Source: Rhinopomastus cyanomelas (taxonomy: Eukaryota; Chordata; Aves; Bucerotiformes; Rhinopomastidae). From it: a stretch of DNA of 64,000 nucleotides. The DNA lies in contig VXBP01008606.1 in NCBI GenBank assembly GCA_013400115.1, positions 1,380,528 through 1,444,527 of the forward strand, in the 5' to 3' direction. Positions 44,101 to 54,919 of this stretch are shown here, piece after piece; within the stretch, counting starts at the first letter, position 1; every line of letters begins with the position of its first letter. The notes beneath the pieces are model-generated. The model saw nothing but the letters and a program-made list of their open reading frames with translations. It was not told where the DNA came from and did no database searches. Made by a program: the position numbers and the translations under genes.

Positions 44101-46073
44101 ACCACCGGGAGCTAAAGTCTGCTTTTTGGATAGGAATGGCAGCACTTTTTTGTTTCCTCTTTTAACCCAAACCCTCTCTGTTACGGAAACAGAAAGAGAC
44201 CAAACTGACACCGCGCAGCCAGCAGCCACTTGGTGCTGTAAACTGTCTTCTGCAGAGCTGCCCGTGCAGCAAGTGAATGAGGAGGATCGCGTGGCCGCTG
44301 CTGCTCACACCACCTACCTATTGTAGGGCCCTGAGTAAATCAACAAGAGGTCTAAAGCTGTTTTGCAACACCGCTAGTAAACAGGCAGTTGTGCTTACAC
44401 AGGTCACTATCAAAAACTGAGCGTTCTGCCCTCTAAGGGGGAACAAGGAAAGAGGAACTTTTCCAGTTCTAGCTCTCAGAAGGGCTGTTCCTGAGCTGAT
44501 TTTATAAGTGGCCAAACAGCCTCTGCTTTGTAGCTCTGGGAACACACATTCAGGCCCATATACAAACGTAGAATAGGCAGGTTCAACGCTATTCAGAACG
44601 GAACTGTATCTCCAGATCTCTTCAAGGACAACTCACTTTTGTTATAAATATTTATGCACTATTATTAATCCCAGTGGGAGAACTTTGGGCAGGCATTATC
44701 AGTTATTTATATAGTCCTTGCCCCAAGGGAGTGGAGGCTTTTACTCTCTTAGGTCAGCTGTAGCAAGTTACTCACAAGTAAAGTAGATCAGAAACTTTCT
44801 GACCAAGTGAGGTTTTGTCAGATAAGCACAATTTGCTAAGCCTGGAACATGTTATTTAAAACATCCCGGGGTTTGGTGAACAGCCACTGAGGCTGGGGCA
44901 GCTGCTGGCCCAGCCTGGCTGGTGTCACTGCTGTTCGCATCAATTTTCCTGGTGGGCTGTGGAAACGGGGTTTGTGTGTGTGTGTGTGTGGGGGGGGTGA
45001 TTGCAGTGGGTTTGGAAAACTTCATCTCCTTAATACCCAGAGCAGGTTCAGAAGGAGCAAACAAAGAGAATAAGGAAAGAAATGCTTGCAAACTGGAAAC
45101 CCTGCTTTTCAAGCCAGCTGCACTCAAAAGTAATTAAAACAAAACAAACCAAGGTCTCTGCATTTGAAACCAAGATTCAAGAGGAAAACTGCTCGGGAAA
45201 GATTCTCCACAGGTCAGTATCACAAATCCTTTGCCTGTGCTGTGTGTGTACAGCAGCAAGCGGAAAAGCACAGGCTCTCAAACGCGCACCGTGCGCTCAC
45301 TCCTCTTATCTTTGTTTATCTGCAGCCTGAACTGCGATCAAACAGGCGCTTCAGCGGGCAGTAGGGTTTGTGTGTGCAGGGCACACGCGTGTGCAGGCAG
45401 CCAGAGCCCAGAAATCACAGACATGCAGAGCTGGCACACGGCGAGGGCTGCTGGAAACGCTTCCCCTTGAAAGACAAAAGCTCGTGTGTTTCCCCACAAG
45501 ATTTTTTCTGAGCTCTGCAATTCTCTGAGCCAAGGTGTGCCTTTCTGTGTGCATCTGGAAAGGTATGCGATTGTGTTTGTGACTGAGTTTCATGTTTTAG
45601 TAACAGGTGGTTGGGCTAATCCTCAGAAAACAGCATGCAACACACAAAGCTTAACTCACTTCAGATGCTGCGCTCGCCCTCCTGAATCAGCACACACCCA
45701 GCTTAAAGGTTATGAAACCTGTTGAGTGAAACTATCCAAGTTACTTACCTCTCCCCTAAAGTATGAGCAGTCAGGACGTTACACAAATATTCTCATCTCT
45801 GTTTTACCCTAAACCTTCAGGCCACACCTTCAGCTGGAGCACACTGCAGTAACTGAAGCGGTATCAGCAGGACAATGCACATGCTTAATCTTAACTGAAA
45901 GCCTTTAGCAAGCCATTTGCTTTATCTCACTGAATTTCTCTTTCCAAAGGGTTGCTGGAAAGTGTACAGTTCCCCTTTAAATTCCTTCCCTTACTCCACT
46001 TTCAAGTTTTCTTTACTTTTTAATTCCTTTCTTCTTCCTACTTCTACTACCACTCCTCTGCTTCCTCCCTCTA
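44101..46073. other. Non-coding stretch with simple repeats
   Basis: An AT-rich block with TATAAATATTTATGCACTATT at 44,640-44,830 may be regulatory. (TG)9 plus G8 lies at 44,973-44,997. A palindromic GCGCACCGTGCGC is at 45,284-45,296, in a stretch where several frames on both strands overlap (45,082-45,725). From about 45,955 to 46,073 the plus strand is strongly pyrimidine-rich. No gene is supported. Confidence 0.5.
44973..44997. repeat. (TG)9 followed by G8
   Basis: Nine TG units run directly into eight G (the last G of the repeat is shared). It is a short microsatellite in non-coding DNA. Confidence 0.95.
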
Positions 46074-46127
46074 CTGGGGGAGGGGAAAGGGAAGAATAAG
46101 TGCTTTGTTGTTACTCCCCTCCCCCAG
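46074..46127. repeat. Perfect 13-bp G-rich inverted repeat
   Basis: CTGGGGGAGGGGA (46,074-46,086) and TCCCCTCCCCCAG (46,115-46,127) are exact reverse complements around a 28-nt loop. A pyrimidine-rich tract of about 110 bp leads into the left arm. The G runs also suit a G-quadruplex or a triplex. It lies about 200 bp upstream of the CpG cluster at 46,329-46,476. Confidence 0.85.
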
Positions 46128-46328
46128 CTTGTAAAGTTTTCTTCTCATATCCCACTGGAAAACAGCATTTCCCCAACCATCTGAAGAAAATGCTGCAGTT
46201 TTTAATTGACAATTAGATGTTTGAAAAAGAGAAGAAGAAGGGGGGAAGGGCAGGCTTTGTGGGGAGGAGGAATGCATCACTTTCTGTGGTGTTGGCAGAC
46301 ACGTGATTGTGTCACTGCAGAGTGGGAC

Positions 46329-46476
46329 TCGCATCACACCCATCGCGGAGCGGTGTCTCCGTTCGCGATCGTATCGCTCCCACCAGCGCGAGCGGAGCGA
46401 AGTGAACTAATGGCAGTGGGCGAGGCCACTCCCTCCAGGCACCGCCGCTCCATCCTCCCGAATTACTTGCCGTAGA
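46329..46476. promoter_or_regulatory. Compact CpG cluster, candidate promoter or enhancer
   Basis: I count 18 CpG dinucleotides in about 150 bp, far above the rest of the window. Words include TCGCGGAGCGG, CCGTTCGCGATCGTATCGC and AGCGCGAGCGGAGCGA. An E-box CACGTG (46,300-46,305) and a RUNX-like TGTGGT (46,285-46,290) lie just upstream. Retained CpGs imply low germline methylation, as at promoters or active enhancers. It is shorter than a standard CpG island, and no downstream exon is recognised. Confidence 0.45.
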
Positions 46477-48272
46477 GGCCTTTTGGAGTTTTAATTCTCT
46501 ATTCCCAGCTCTTTCAGTGTCTTCCCCTGCCCTTCCATGTTACCTCAGCTGTTAAACCATTCCCCTGGCAGGAGGTACCACTGCTCCACTTGAACACTTG
46601 ATGTTCCAGACAGGAGGAAATCCAGGGCAGCCCCACCAGACTCCCCCTGCCTGCTCAAAGACCATCCTAATATCAGTTTAGAATTCCAAGCAGTCTCTTT
46701 GGTATTCTCTGCTTACTCCTCTTTCAGCCTTTACTACACTCCAAAAGCCAGTCAATTGTTTGAAGGAGGCAATTTATTGTCTCACATAGGGTCAACTGCA
46801 TAATGAATAATTCCACAGAAATCATAAATGTGCTAAATTCAATCACCAGTGAAGACCCTGGGAAAAAAAAAAAAGTAACTCACTGCCTAATTTTAGAATC
46901 ACACCGATCCAACCATAGAGAGGAGCTGTGAACTGACAGGGAGGGCGTCATTAGAAAAACCTCAAACCAACGTAAGTAAAAACCTCAGACTTCATTTTTA
47001 CAACATGTAATCTTTACAGAGAGCCTTCCACTTAAAAAAGAAACAAATCAAAATCCAACAACAAATTCTTAATACATTAAATTAATAAAAACCATACTTT
47101 ATTACCTTGCTGGGTATCTTTTAGTATTTCTGCATGAACTCACCTGGATTTTAAATAATTTCCCCTTCTTCTCCCCCCCCCCCCCCCCCCCCCAAATCCA
47201 TCTGCTTGTAGAATTCTATTGCTAACTCAGAAATAACTGAGTTTTTTGATAATTATTTTCAAGGAAATAGAACAGCCAGAAAGGTTGAACGAAGGTAATT
47301 TAGTTAAAACTATTTAGTTAAGACTAAGGGAGGATATGATAACAGCCTAAAGTATTTGACGTGTGTAAACATTAAAGGCTGGCATGAAACAGCGTGGGCT
47401 GAAATGAAATGAGACTGAATAGCAGCACAGTCTCCTAGACTATGGAGTACTTTGCTAACAGGAGTGGTGTTTGAATCACTTAAAACTAGACTGGACAAGG
47501 AACTGGAGAACATGCTACATGGTTAAAGACACAGCTACATCAAAGGGTGATTTTCAGTCTATGAGTCACCGTGACAGCTGTGCCCCGCTGGGAAAATGCA
47601 GATCACAAAGCTGGGGATGAAGCACATGAGAGGCAGACACAAAGCTTTCTCTGTCAAGGGGAGCTGGCTACACAGCGGTCCTCAACGAAGAGATCAGCCA
47701 AATCCAGGGGCTGAGCATCTTTAGGACACTCTGCAAAACTTCCTCCCTCTAAGAGACTCTCCACTAACAGACAGACACAATCTGGATGCTCCCTTCTCAG
47801 GAAATGCAACTGACTACAATGAAGAAAAAGAAATTAAACAACCACCACCAACCCAACCTCTCCACTAACAAAGATCTTATCCTAGAAAAACTGATCCTGG
47901 AACACAGGAATGAGCAACGCGCTCTGAAGTCAAGAGACAACCCTTCTGCGCAGTGGTGCCCACACACTGACCTCTGAATAAAACTCCTTAATCTGAAAGA
48001 AGATTAATTCCAGTGAAATAATTGAATACAAGTTGTATGTAATTGTACAATATGTACATATTGCATTGATTTGTTTCAAATAAATAAGCTCACAGGTCTA
48101 GAGCACTGAAGGAAGCTGAGATGACAACAGTTAAGTAAGTGGACAATTCACGCAGAATTTTACTTCTCATTTTAAAAAGGCAATTTAAACAAACTGCATG
48201 TGCAGCGTGTCCAGTAGAAACTGCTGTTTAAAATCAGGGTATTGAATAGATAATTGAATTGAGCTGATTTAC
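46477..48272. other. Non-coding stretch, possible ancient CR1 trace
   Basis: A run of 21 C lies at 47,173-47,193. At about 47,360-47,570 the sequence (AAAACTAGACTGGACAAGG, then TGCTACATGGTTAAAGAC, then CAGTCTATGAGTCA) vaguely resembles the 3' part of old CR1 families, but it is too diverged to call firmly. Frames are short. Confidence 0.4.
47173..47193. repeat. C21 homopolymer
   Basis: Twenty-one consecutive C in AT-rich DNA. Its length may be inexact because homopolymers are error-prone in assemblies. Confidence 0.85.
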
Positions 48273-48449
48273 ACTCTGGAATCGGCTGCCCAGGGCACGT
48301 TGTGGAGTCTTCTTCTCTAGAGGCATTTAAAACCCGCCTGGACACGTTCCTGTGTGACTCAGTCTAGGTGGTCCTGTTCTGGCAGTGAGATTGGACTAGA
48401 TGATCTTTTAAGGTCCCTTCCAATCCCTAGCGTTCTGTGATTCTGTGAG
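48273..48449 (+). mobile_element. CR1 LINE 3' fragment with ORF2 tail
   Basis: Sense-strand dominant-subfamily copy. It starts at the WNRLP-equivalent codons (TGGAATCGGCTGCCCAGG) and runs past the stop (CAGTCTAGG) through the 3' UTR to GTTCTGTGATTCTGTGAG. It ends the ~8 kb CR1-poor interval. Confidence 0.93.
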
Positions 48450-48923
48450 CCTACTTATATACCACAAAATCAAAGTTCACCAGCATTGCTGCACTGTTTT
48501 TATTGTGTATCGACTACCCTGTGGAAACCCAACCTGCTCAAAGCCTCAGATATCATTAAAGTGTGCTGAGATTATTTGTGATGTTTTTTATCCTTCAGGA
48601 AACCCTGTTTATTGACACAAATAGAAGCAAATACTCCAAACAGGCCTCACAAAACTAAAAGCTGCAACACAAATCCTCTTTCTTCATCCAAAACAACTGC
48701 AGCTGAAAATTGCCCAATGACCAGTTTCTTAATGATGAAGTTCTCTTTCATCTGAAAGCAAATGGCAACTTGAAATCAGGCAGTGGTCATTCTTATTGTC
48801 TTACTGAGACAGAGATGCTCCCAGTGCTCATCCAGAAAAGCTCATCATGCTCAAAGTGATGAACATGTCTGTTCAACAGGCATGGATTTGTACAAATGGC
48901 AGGTCTAGTGTACCAGGAAATTC

Positions 48924-49012
48924 AATTATTATATATCTGTTCATTTGATTATACATATAATTATATATACACACATATATATAATGAACACATATATATT
49001 CAATTATAAATT
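48924..49012. repeat. Imperfect AT/TATA-rich microsatellite
   Basis: Alternating ATATAT, ATTATATA and ACACACATATATA words with a duplicated GAACACATATATATTC-like unit. It is simple-sequence DNA. Confidence 0.85.
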
Positions 49013-49329
49013 AGAAAGAGTTCTTTCATACGCTGTATTTTCAGGTGGTAGCGTTTTGTTCTAACCTAATGACAACAAAATCCATTTAGCCCTCCCCCTC
49101 TTCCCAGACACACCTAAACCCAGAGAATAAAGCTACAGTCCTGCAGAGTGTTCCACTTGCTTTCGGGTTGAGAGACACTGAATTGCTGGATTCGTTCCAA
49201 ATGCTAAAAGACTCACATTTTTGGGCTCGTATTTTTCTGTTTAGAATAGATAACGCCGCAGTCTAAACTATAAAATAAATAGACAAAACAAAATACCGTG
49301 TTCTTCTCCTAAAATGAGCTTAAATGTCA

Positions 49330-49480
49330 CCTTGCCAAACCTCTCCAGTTTAGACCTGAGCAGAATTCCATGAAGCGCTTTAACTGCAAGAGTCCTGCAC
49401 ACAATCAGCTCTTGATTTCCTATGGGTGAATTATCCAATTTGCAGATTCAGCCAGACTCTGCCATCTCCAGGAGCAGCCC
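49330..49480. promoter_or_regulatory. Candidate conserved non-coding element
   Basis: Repeat-free block with CAATCAGCTCTTGATTTCC, GGGTGAATTATCCAATTTGC and AGCGCTTTAACTGCAAG words, including CCAAT-type and homeodomain-type cores. Function is inferred from composition only. Confidence 0.3.
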
Positions 49481-50053
49481 CTGCTGCTGAGCAAGTGACA
49501 CGGAGCACATGCTGCACTGCCTGGCCTTATTTACCGTGTGATCATTGGTAGATTTTTAAAGCAGGAGTTTAAGATCTACTTTTCCTATAACCTGACATCT
49601 AGTCTACATGATGAGTTTTGCTTTATGTACCCGTCTCCTCCCTAGCCCTTCAGTCCCCTTAATTTCCAAAGGGTAACTGAAAGTGAACTCCTATCAGCAA
49701 GTACGATTTTATCAAGTGACTGCAGGTTTGCTGACAGACACTGCTTGAACACTCACTTTTTTCCTCAGGTATCTTCTTACTAAACATACCTTCATAAAAA
49801 AGTCCTTTATCAGCAGCCACAGAATTAGTCGAGTGACCTTTGTTTTCTGGTGCGATCTTATCTTGTCTTTCATTTTCCTTTAAACCAACGTTAAACGATG
49901 TGGCTGAGATTATGAAAAGAAGCGTTATGTAGGCTACAGGAAACCAACGCGGGGTTGTTTAAAACTCTTCCTCAGCCATCATTCATTTGGGCTGCCTTTG
50001 TCTCCTCGGGTTCAATTACTAGTGAACAATAACGGGCCATAACAGCACGCCCA

Positions 50054-50076
50054 CCGGCACCAGCGAAAGGTGCCGG
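50054..50076. repeat. Perfect GC-rich 8-bp hairpin
   Basis: CCGGCACC and GGTGCCGG are exact complements around the 7-nt loop AGCGAAA. It sits in a small CpG-bearing patch (50,030-50,125). It resembles a stable RNA hairpin, but nothing shows transcription. Confidence 0.75.
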
Positions 50077-50920
50077 CTTTCTGAAGGCGGTCTGGGCTGC
50101 AGTGCTCCCGCGGCTTCTCACACACAGTTCCACGTCTAATTTAAACTGCATTAGTGCCTGCAGTTGGTGCCAGCCACTCATGTGTGTGGCTGCACAGGCT
50201 CCACATGGAAGCCCCGAGCTGCCTTTCCACAGGGACACAGAGCTGCCCACGGCCAGGTGAAGAACTGCAGAGAAGAAAGGTTTGAGCATCTTTCTTCTCC
50301 AGGACACTGAGGAACTGCAGCTCCAATCACGATGCAAAACTCATATCGGGACAAACAGAAGGAAAACTGCTCTTGGGTCAGTTCTCAGAAGCTGGAAGTT
50401 TATTTGCAGAACAGATCAGACCTTTTGTAAGAGCTGCTGTCTCTTATTTCTACGATCAAACAGGAAGCAAGAACAACACAATGTGACTCAGGGCCAACCA
50501 TGTGGCATAAAACCCTGACCCTCCTCCTGGGGTGCCTATGGACCATAACAAGATCGCAGTTTGTTTGCACAAGCTGTTTGATGAATCACTGGGAAGAACC
50601 AGGTGATTCAAAAACAAACAAACAAAAAGGGTTAAACTGAATTATTCACAGCGAGTGAGATAAAATCTGTCAGTGGCCTATTTCAGCTCATTCCACAAAA
50701 TATCAGCATTGGATAACCTGTTTACATAAAAAGTTTAAGGCATGTAAGGACTTCACGATGAAGTGAGCCCCACTGAGCACTATTTTGAGTGGAGAAGACA
50801 ACATTTTGGAGCCTCTTGGAGTTGGGATTTGGATCACTTAATTCAGTCCAGCCTGCTCACTCTAAATCCAAACACGACTCTCATTGACATTACAAACATC
50901 ACTTGCCCTATTCCAGATTC

Positions 50921-51057
50921 CACAGAATCACAGAACATCAGGGATTGGAAGGGACCTGGGAAGCTCATCTAGTCCATTCCCCTGCCAGAGCAGGATCACC
51001 TAGACCAAGTCACACAGGAACACATCCAGGCAGGTTTTAAATCCAGAGGAGACTCTG
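50921..51057 (-). mobile_element. CR1 LINE 3' fragment
   Basis: Minus-strand dominant-subfamily copy from the terminal repeat into the ORF2 C-terminus. After GCAGGTTTTAAAT about seven bases are missing before CCAGAGGAGACTC. Confidence 0.92.
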
Positions 51058-52018
51058 AGTTTTTTATTCATTTTAAGTGTGCTAACATCTTCCGTGTGGA
51101 AACAACATCAGCAGTTTCTCTTCTTCTAGCCCTCTCTGACACAGATAGCACCAACAGGCTTTTGACACAAACAGGCAGGAGCTTCCCGATAGGTTATCAG
51201 TCACTGCACATGGGCTGAGTAGAGATCTCCAAGTCTTCCTGGGTGCATCAGGCTCCAGAACTCAGGTTCCCGGCTCATTGCCCCTTGGTAAGCTCTGAAG
51301 AAGGAACTGCTCCTCCTGCTTCCCACAATAAATCATCCTGCAAAATATTGATCACTCAGTCCCAATAAACCACTCTGCACCTTGCAAACTATATTCTTAG
51401 CTGCACTTGCTAGACCATTCCTCTTTCTGTACTCTTTGGCCCTCTCTCTCTCTCCAGGGTTTTACTGGCCATCCTAAGAGCAGTGATTTTTCCAAGAACA
51501 CAGGTATCTCTTCAGAAAATCCACACCAAGACACTCAGGAAGCACCAGTGCATGTAAAACAGTGCATTTCACAAGCCTCTCACGAGGACACTGCCTTGGT
51601 TCACCAAACCAATAAAGACTGGAGATCGCCCCGGGAGGGAAGTGCTGCATTTATTTGGTCTTTAAGCCTCGATAGACCATTAGCTGCTGTGTGATCTCTG
51701 AAGCAAGGAAATGCTCTATAGCTTGTAGAGCTGTGGTGGATGTGCAGTAGCATGTGGATGTGTTTGTTTTGGTATTTCACTCCTCACAGGTTGGGCCAGC
51801 CCAGCAAATAAAAGTTGGGTCACATACTGACTACTAGGGTTCAGCCTGCGCTGTGCTGTGCTTTTGACTTCCACATCTCATTACAGTGGGGTCATGGTCA
51901 GAAAAGCACTAGCTGAAGAGACACCTTTCCTCACTGTGCTTCTGACTCTCTTACCAACCACAACTTCCTCCACTGTACCTGCTTGTGCTATCCAGGTATA
52001 TGAACAGCAAGCCAAACA
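51058..52018. other. Non-coding stretch, no gene seen
   Basis: Single-copy sequence. A 95-codon plus-strand frame (51,407-51,694) has no domain. Confidence 0.5.
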
Positions 52019-52056
52019 CACAGAACCACAGAACATTAGGGATAGGAAGAGACAAA
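52019..52056 (-). mobile_element. Tiny CR1 3' terminal remnant
   Basis: CACAGAACCACAGAACATTA then GGGATAGGAAGAGAC matches the last ~38 bp of the dominant subfamily on the minus strand. Only the tail remains. Confidence 0.8.
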
Positions 52057-52230
52057 CCAGACTTCTGCTGGTTGCCCAGACTGACTGTGGTGACACTGCC
52101 ATTCTGTACAAGAAATCAATTAATCCCTGAGCAGGAAGAGCTGGAAGTAGCTTATCACTGAATCTTACACCATAGGCAGGTCTCTGTCCCCGCTCAGCTG
52201 CTCACTGCACTGCTTCGATCTCTTCTCACC

Positions 52231-52327
52231 CTGACTTGATCTAGGTGACCCTGCTGTGGCAGGTGGATTGGACTAGATGATCTTTCAAGGTCCCTTCCAA
52301 TCCCTAATGAGTCTATGATTCTATGAA
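52231..52327 (+). mobile_element. CR1 LINE 3' end fragment
   Basis: Sense-strand 3' UTR and terminal repeat (GACTTGATCTAGGTGACCC to GTCTATGATTCTATGAAT), starting at the ORF2 stop region. The terminal repeat is among the best preserved in the window. Confidence 0.93.
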
Positions 52328-52432
52328 TTTGCTGGCAAGCTGCTTTGCCATAGCTGTCTTTGGCTCCTTCAGCCTGAAATCCATGAACACAAAAGCGAGT
52401 AGATTTCTGCCAATCTGGCTCATTTTGCTTAT

Positions 52433-52503
52433 CATGGAATCACAGAACATTAGGGATTGGAAATGACCCCCAAAGACTATTAAGTTCAACCTCCTGCCAG
52501 AGG
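52433..52503 (-). mobile_element. CR1 LINE 3' terminal fragment
   Basis: Minus-strand copy of only about 70 bp, with the diverged words TGACCCCCAAAGACTATTAAG and CCTCCTGCCAGAGG. Third CR1 fragment within 500 bp, in alternating orientation. Confidence 0.85.
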
Positions 52504-53730
52504 GGGGTTTATGTTGAGCTTAGGACTGGGCGGAGGGAAGCAAATCGTCACCCTCAGCTAGGCGAGCACCACAGGGACACACATCACCCTGCAGCAGAAG
52601 GGATGCTCGTGTCCCTCCTGGGCCCTGCTCCATACTCCCCCAAGCACCCCGAAAGCTCAGAGAACAGCCTGTGCCACCTCTTCCCTTCCAGGCTGATGCC
52701 TGACGCACAGATAACAGCTGCTTGACAGAAAAGCCGCAGTAGGTTGTCCTTCCTTACGCCAGGCAAGGATGGAGGGAAGTGCAGCACTTTCTATAAGCCA
52801 GCAACAAACTGTTTTTATCTTTTTCCTCCCAGATTGTGCTAAGAAACATAAACACCAATCTTTCTGGCTCTGGGAACTAGGCCTTTGTCCATCACGGGAT
52901 TTAAACGTGTGGGAAGGCAGAAATACACAGCAGATTTCCCAGGAATGAAAACACAGCAGTTGTAAGAACAAGGACCACAAACCAAATCTAGGGGTATCCC
53001 CCCCCCCAATTATCCAAGTATCTGCCTCTTTCCAATAACTCTCCTTTCAACTTTTGAGTTGTGATTAAAGGGCAAACCTGCTAATTCCTTCAGACTTACA
53101 GACTTCTTGTCACCAAAAAAAAAAAATCTCAGTGCCTGTCAGAACCAAATATAAAGAACCTGAATATTTGCCTCATTTACACAAAAATTTGATGGGGATT
53201 CATGACTCATATCTGCCTGAACCAGAAGCTAACACCAAATACCAGGAACTTCAGATGCTGCCTTGAGCAGGAACCATCCTTTATCTTGAAAGGGAGCGTT
53301 CAGAAGGCACTTCCTCCGTTACTGAACTGAACTGTGATTTGGTCAGGTGTAGACAAGTCTACATTTTCAGTCTCAGGAAACATCATGGTTCCTAAAAGCT
53401 GCAGCCACAAACTAGAACTCTGTGATGGGAACTGTTGTAGAAAAAGGCAGAGATGCTTCACAGAGACAGAGCCTTCTCTGATTTAGAGTGAAAATAGGAA
53501 ATTAAAGACTTTTCCTTGAAGCAGAAAGGATGTGACTGATAGTGCACATTCTGCACAGCTCCTGCTGACCATGCTTTTCAAACTTCCATGAATTTGTGTA
53601 GAAATCATACCAGAAACACCAGCAAATTATTTCTCAGCTTCATCTTAGGGCAGGGAGCTAAGTGACTGCTTTGGACTGGTGCAGATCACAGGATGAAAAT
53701 ACCTCCTTTTAAAAGTGACTGAAGCTGTTC
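52504..53730. other. Non-coding stretch, no gene seen
   Basis: Three overlapping minus-strand frames between 52,520 and 52,980 (up to 107 codons) have no domain. A C10 run (52,998-53,007) and an A12 run (53,117-53,128) are simple repeats. Confidence 0.5.
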
Positions 53731-53799
53731 AGGCAGGGGGATTGGACTAGATGATCTTCCAAGGTCCCTTCCAACGCCTATGTTCTACGATTCTGTGAA
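53731..53799 (+). mobile_element. CR1 LINE 3' terminal fragment
   Basis: Sense-strand fragment of about 70 bp: GGCAGGGGGATTGGACTAG through CCTTCCAACGCCTATG to TCTACGATTCTGTGAA. 3' UTR and tail only. Confidence 0.9.
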
Positions 53800-54130
53800 C
53801 ATGCAGCACCAGCTCTGCTGAGGTCACACAGATGGTAAGTTAAGCACACCAGTTGTCCCAGCATACACAATGCTTTCTTACTAGCAACTCAGCTGTCTGC
53901 CCGAGCTCAGCCTGCAGTGACAGGTACGGCTGCACTCCTCCTTCAGTCACGCACTTACGACTGCATGTGGTGCTTCATTGATGATTGCACATGATGTTTA
54001 ATTAATTCTGCACATAGCCAGGCAGTGACGTGTCTCACAAAGCAGGTATACAGTTATCTGACTCGCACGTGAACTGAGAGCACAGGCCTGACTGTACAAC
54101 TGTCTGTGCTGTTCCGACAGATACAAATCA
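53800..54130. other. Non-coding spacer between CR1 copies
   Basis: Nothing distinctive was seen apart from the duplicated words GATGATTGCACATGATG and TAATTCTGCACATAG near 53,980-54,015. Confidence 0.5.
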
Positions 54131-54370
54131 CGAGTGGGTGTGAGCGGGAACATAGGAGGTTCCATATAAATATCCGAAAGAACTTCTTCTTAATGAGGGT
54201 GACAGAGCACTGGAACAGGTTGCCCAGGGGGGTTGTGGAGTCTCCTTCTCTGGAGACATGTAAAACCTGCCTGAACGTGTTCCTGTGCCACTTGGTCCAG
54301 ATGATCCTGCTGTGTCAGGGGGATTGGACTGGACAATCTTTTGAGGTCCCTTCCAATCCCTAATGATTCA
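54131..54370 (+). mobile_element. CR1 LINE fragment with ORF2 tail
   Basis: Sense-strand dominant-subfamily copy. The frame reads CEREHRRFHINIRKNFFLMR, WNRLPRGVVESPSLETC and CLNVFLCHLVQM. The usual stop is changed (TTGGTCCAG), so the frame runs through the 3' UTR to 54,363. It ends at CCCTAATGATTCA. Confidence 0.94.
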
Positions 54371-54760
54371 GCTCTCTTTGCTTAGCTGCAGCTGTCAGCC
54401 ATCAGACCCACTCATAACCAGTACCAGGCCTGCTTCAGTTCCTGCTATTAGCCAACAACTCTCCAACTGGATGGTGGTGTGAGGAGGGAGAGGTTATGTA
54501 GGTCTTGAACAGAAAATTTGAAGCTGCTTTCTGAGAAGGATGTGGCAAGAGCGAACAGCACAGGTTTTCTGCACTGTGATGAACTTCACAGGGCAACATG
54601 TTTCCTCTCCAGTAGCCACCTGGCCCTGCACTAGCTTTATCCCTCTCTCCTCATCAGCACTGGTTTTATTACATCCTTAATATGAAAGAAGGCAGTAAGA
54701 GAAGAATGGTAACACCCACAAGAACACAAAAAGGGTGACTTGTGTGTTATGGTGTCAACT
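54371..54760. other. Non-coding spacer, nothing distinct
   Basis: About 390 bp of single-copy sequence between two CR1 copies. No frame or motif cluster was seen. Confidence 0.5.
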
Positions 54761-54919
54761 AATCACAGAACATTAGGGATTGGAAGGGACCTCAAAAGGT
54801 CATCCAGTCCAACCCCCCGCCACAGCAGGATCACCTAGACCAAGTCACACAGGAACATATCCAGGTGGGTTTTAAACATCTCCAGAGCAGGAGACTCCAC
54901 AACCCCCCTGGGCAGCCCA
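54761..54919 (-). mobile_element. CR1 LINE 3' fragment
   Basis: Minus-strand dominant-subfamily copy, from a shortened terminal repeat to the NRLPRG codons. It is inverted relative to the copy ending at 54,370. It is the last CR1 before an 8-kb CR1-free interval. Confidence 0.93.

Larger units (their letters stand above)
48450..50920. other. Non-coding stretch, no gene seen
   Basis: It holds an AT microsatellite (48,924-49,012), a candidate element (49,330-49,480) and a GC-rich hairpin (50,054-50,076), listed separately. The 121-codon minus-strand frame at 49,972-50,337 has no domain and overlaps a second frame. Confidence 0.5.

Noticed and set aside
47360..47570. Possible ancient CR1 trace (AAAACTAGACTGGACAAGG)
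   Set aside because: Only loose word resemblance and no clear tail; not firm enough to list as a mobile element.
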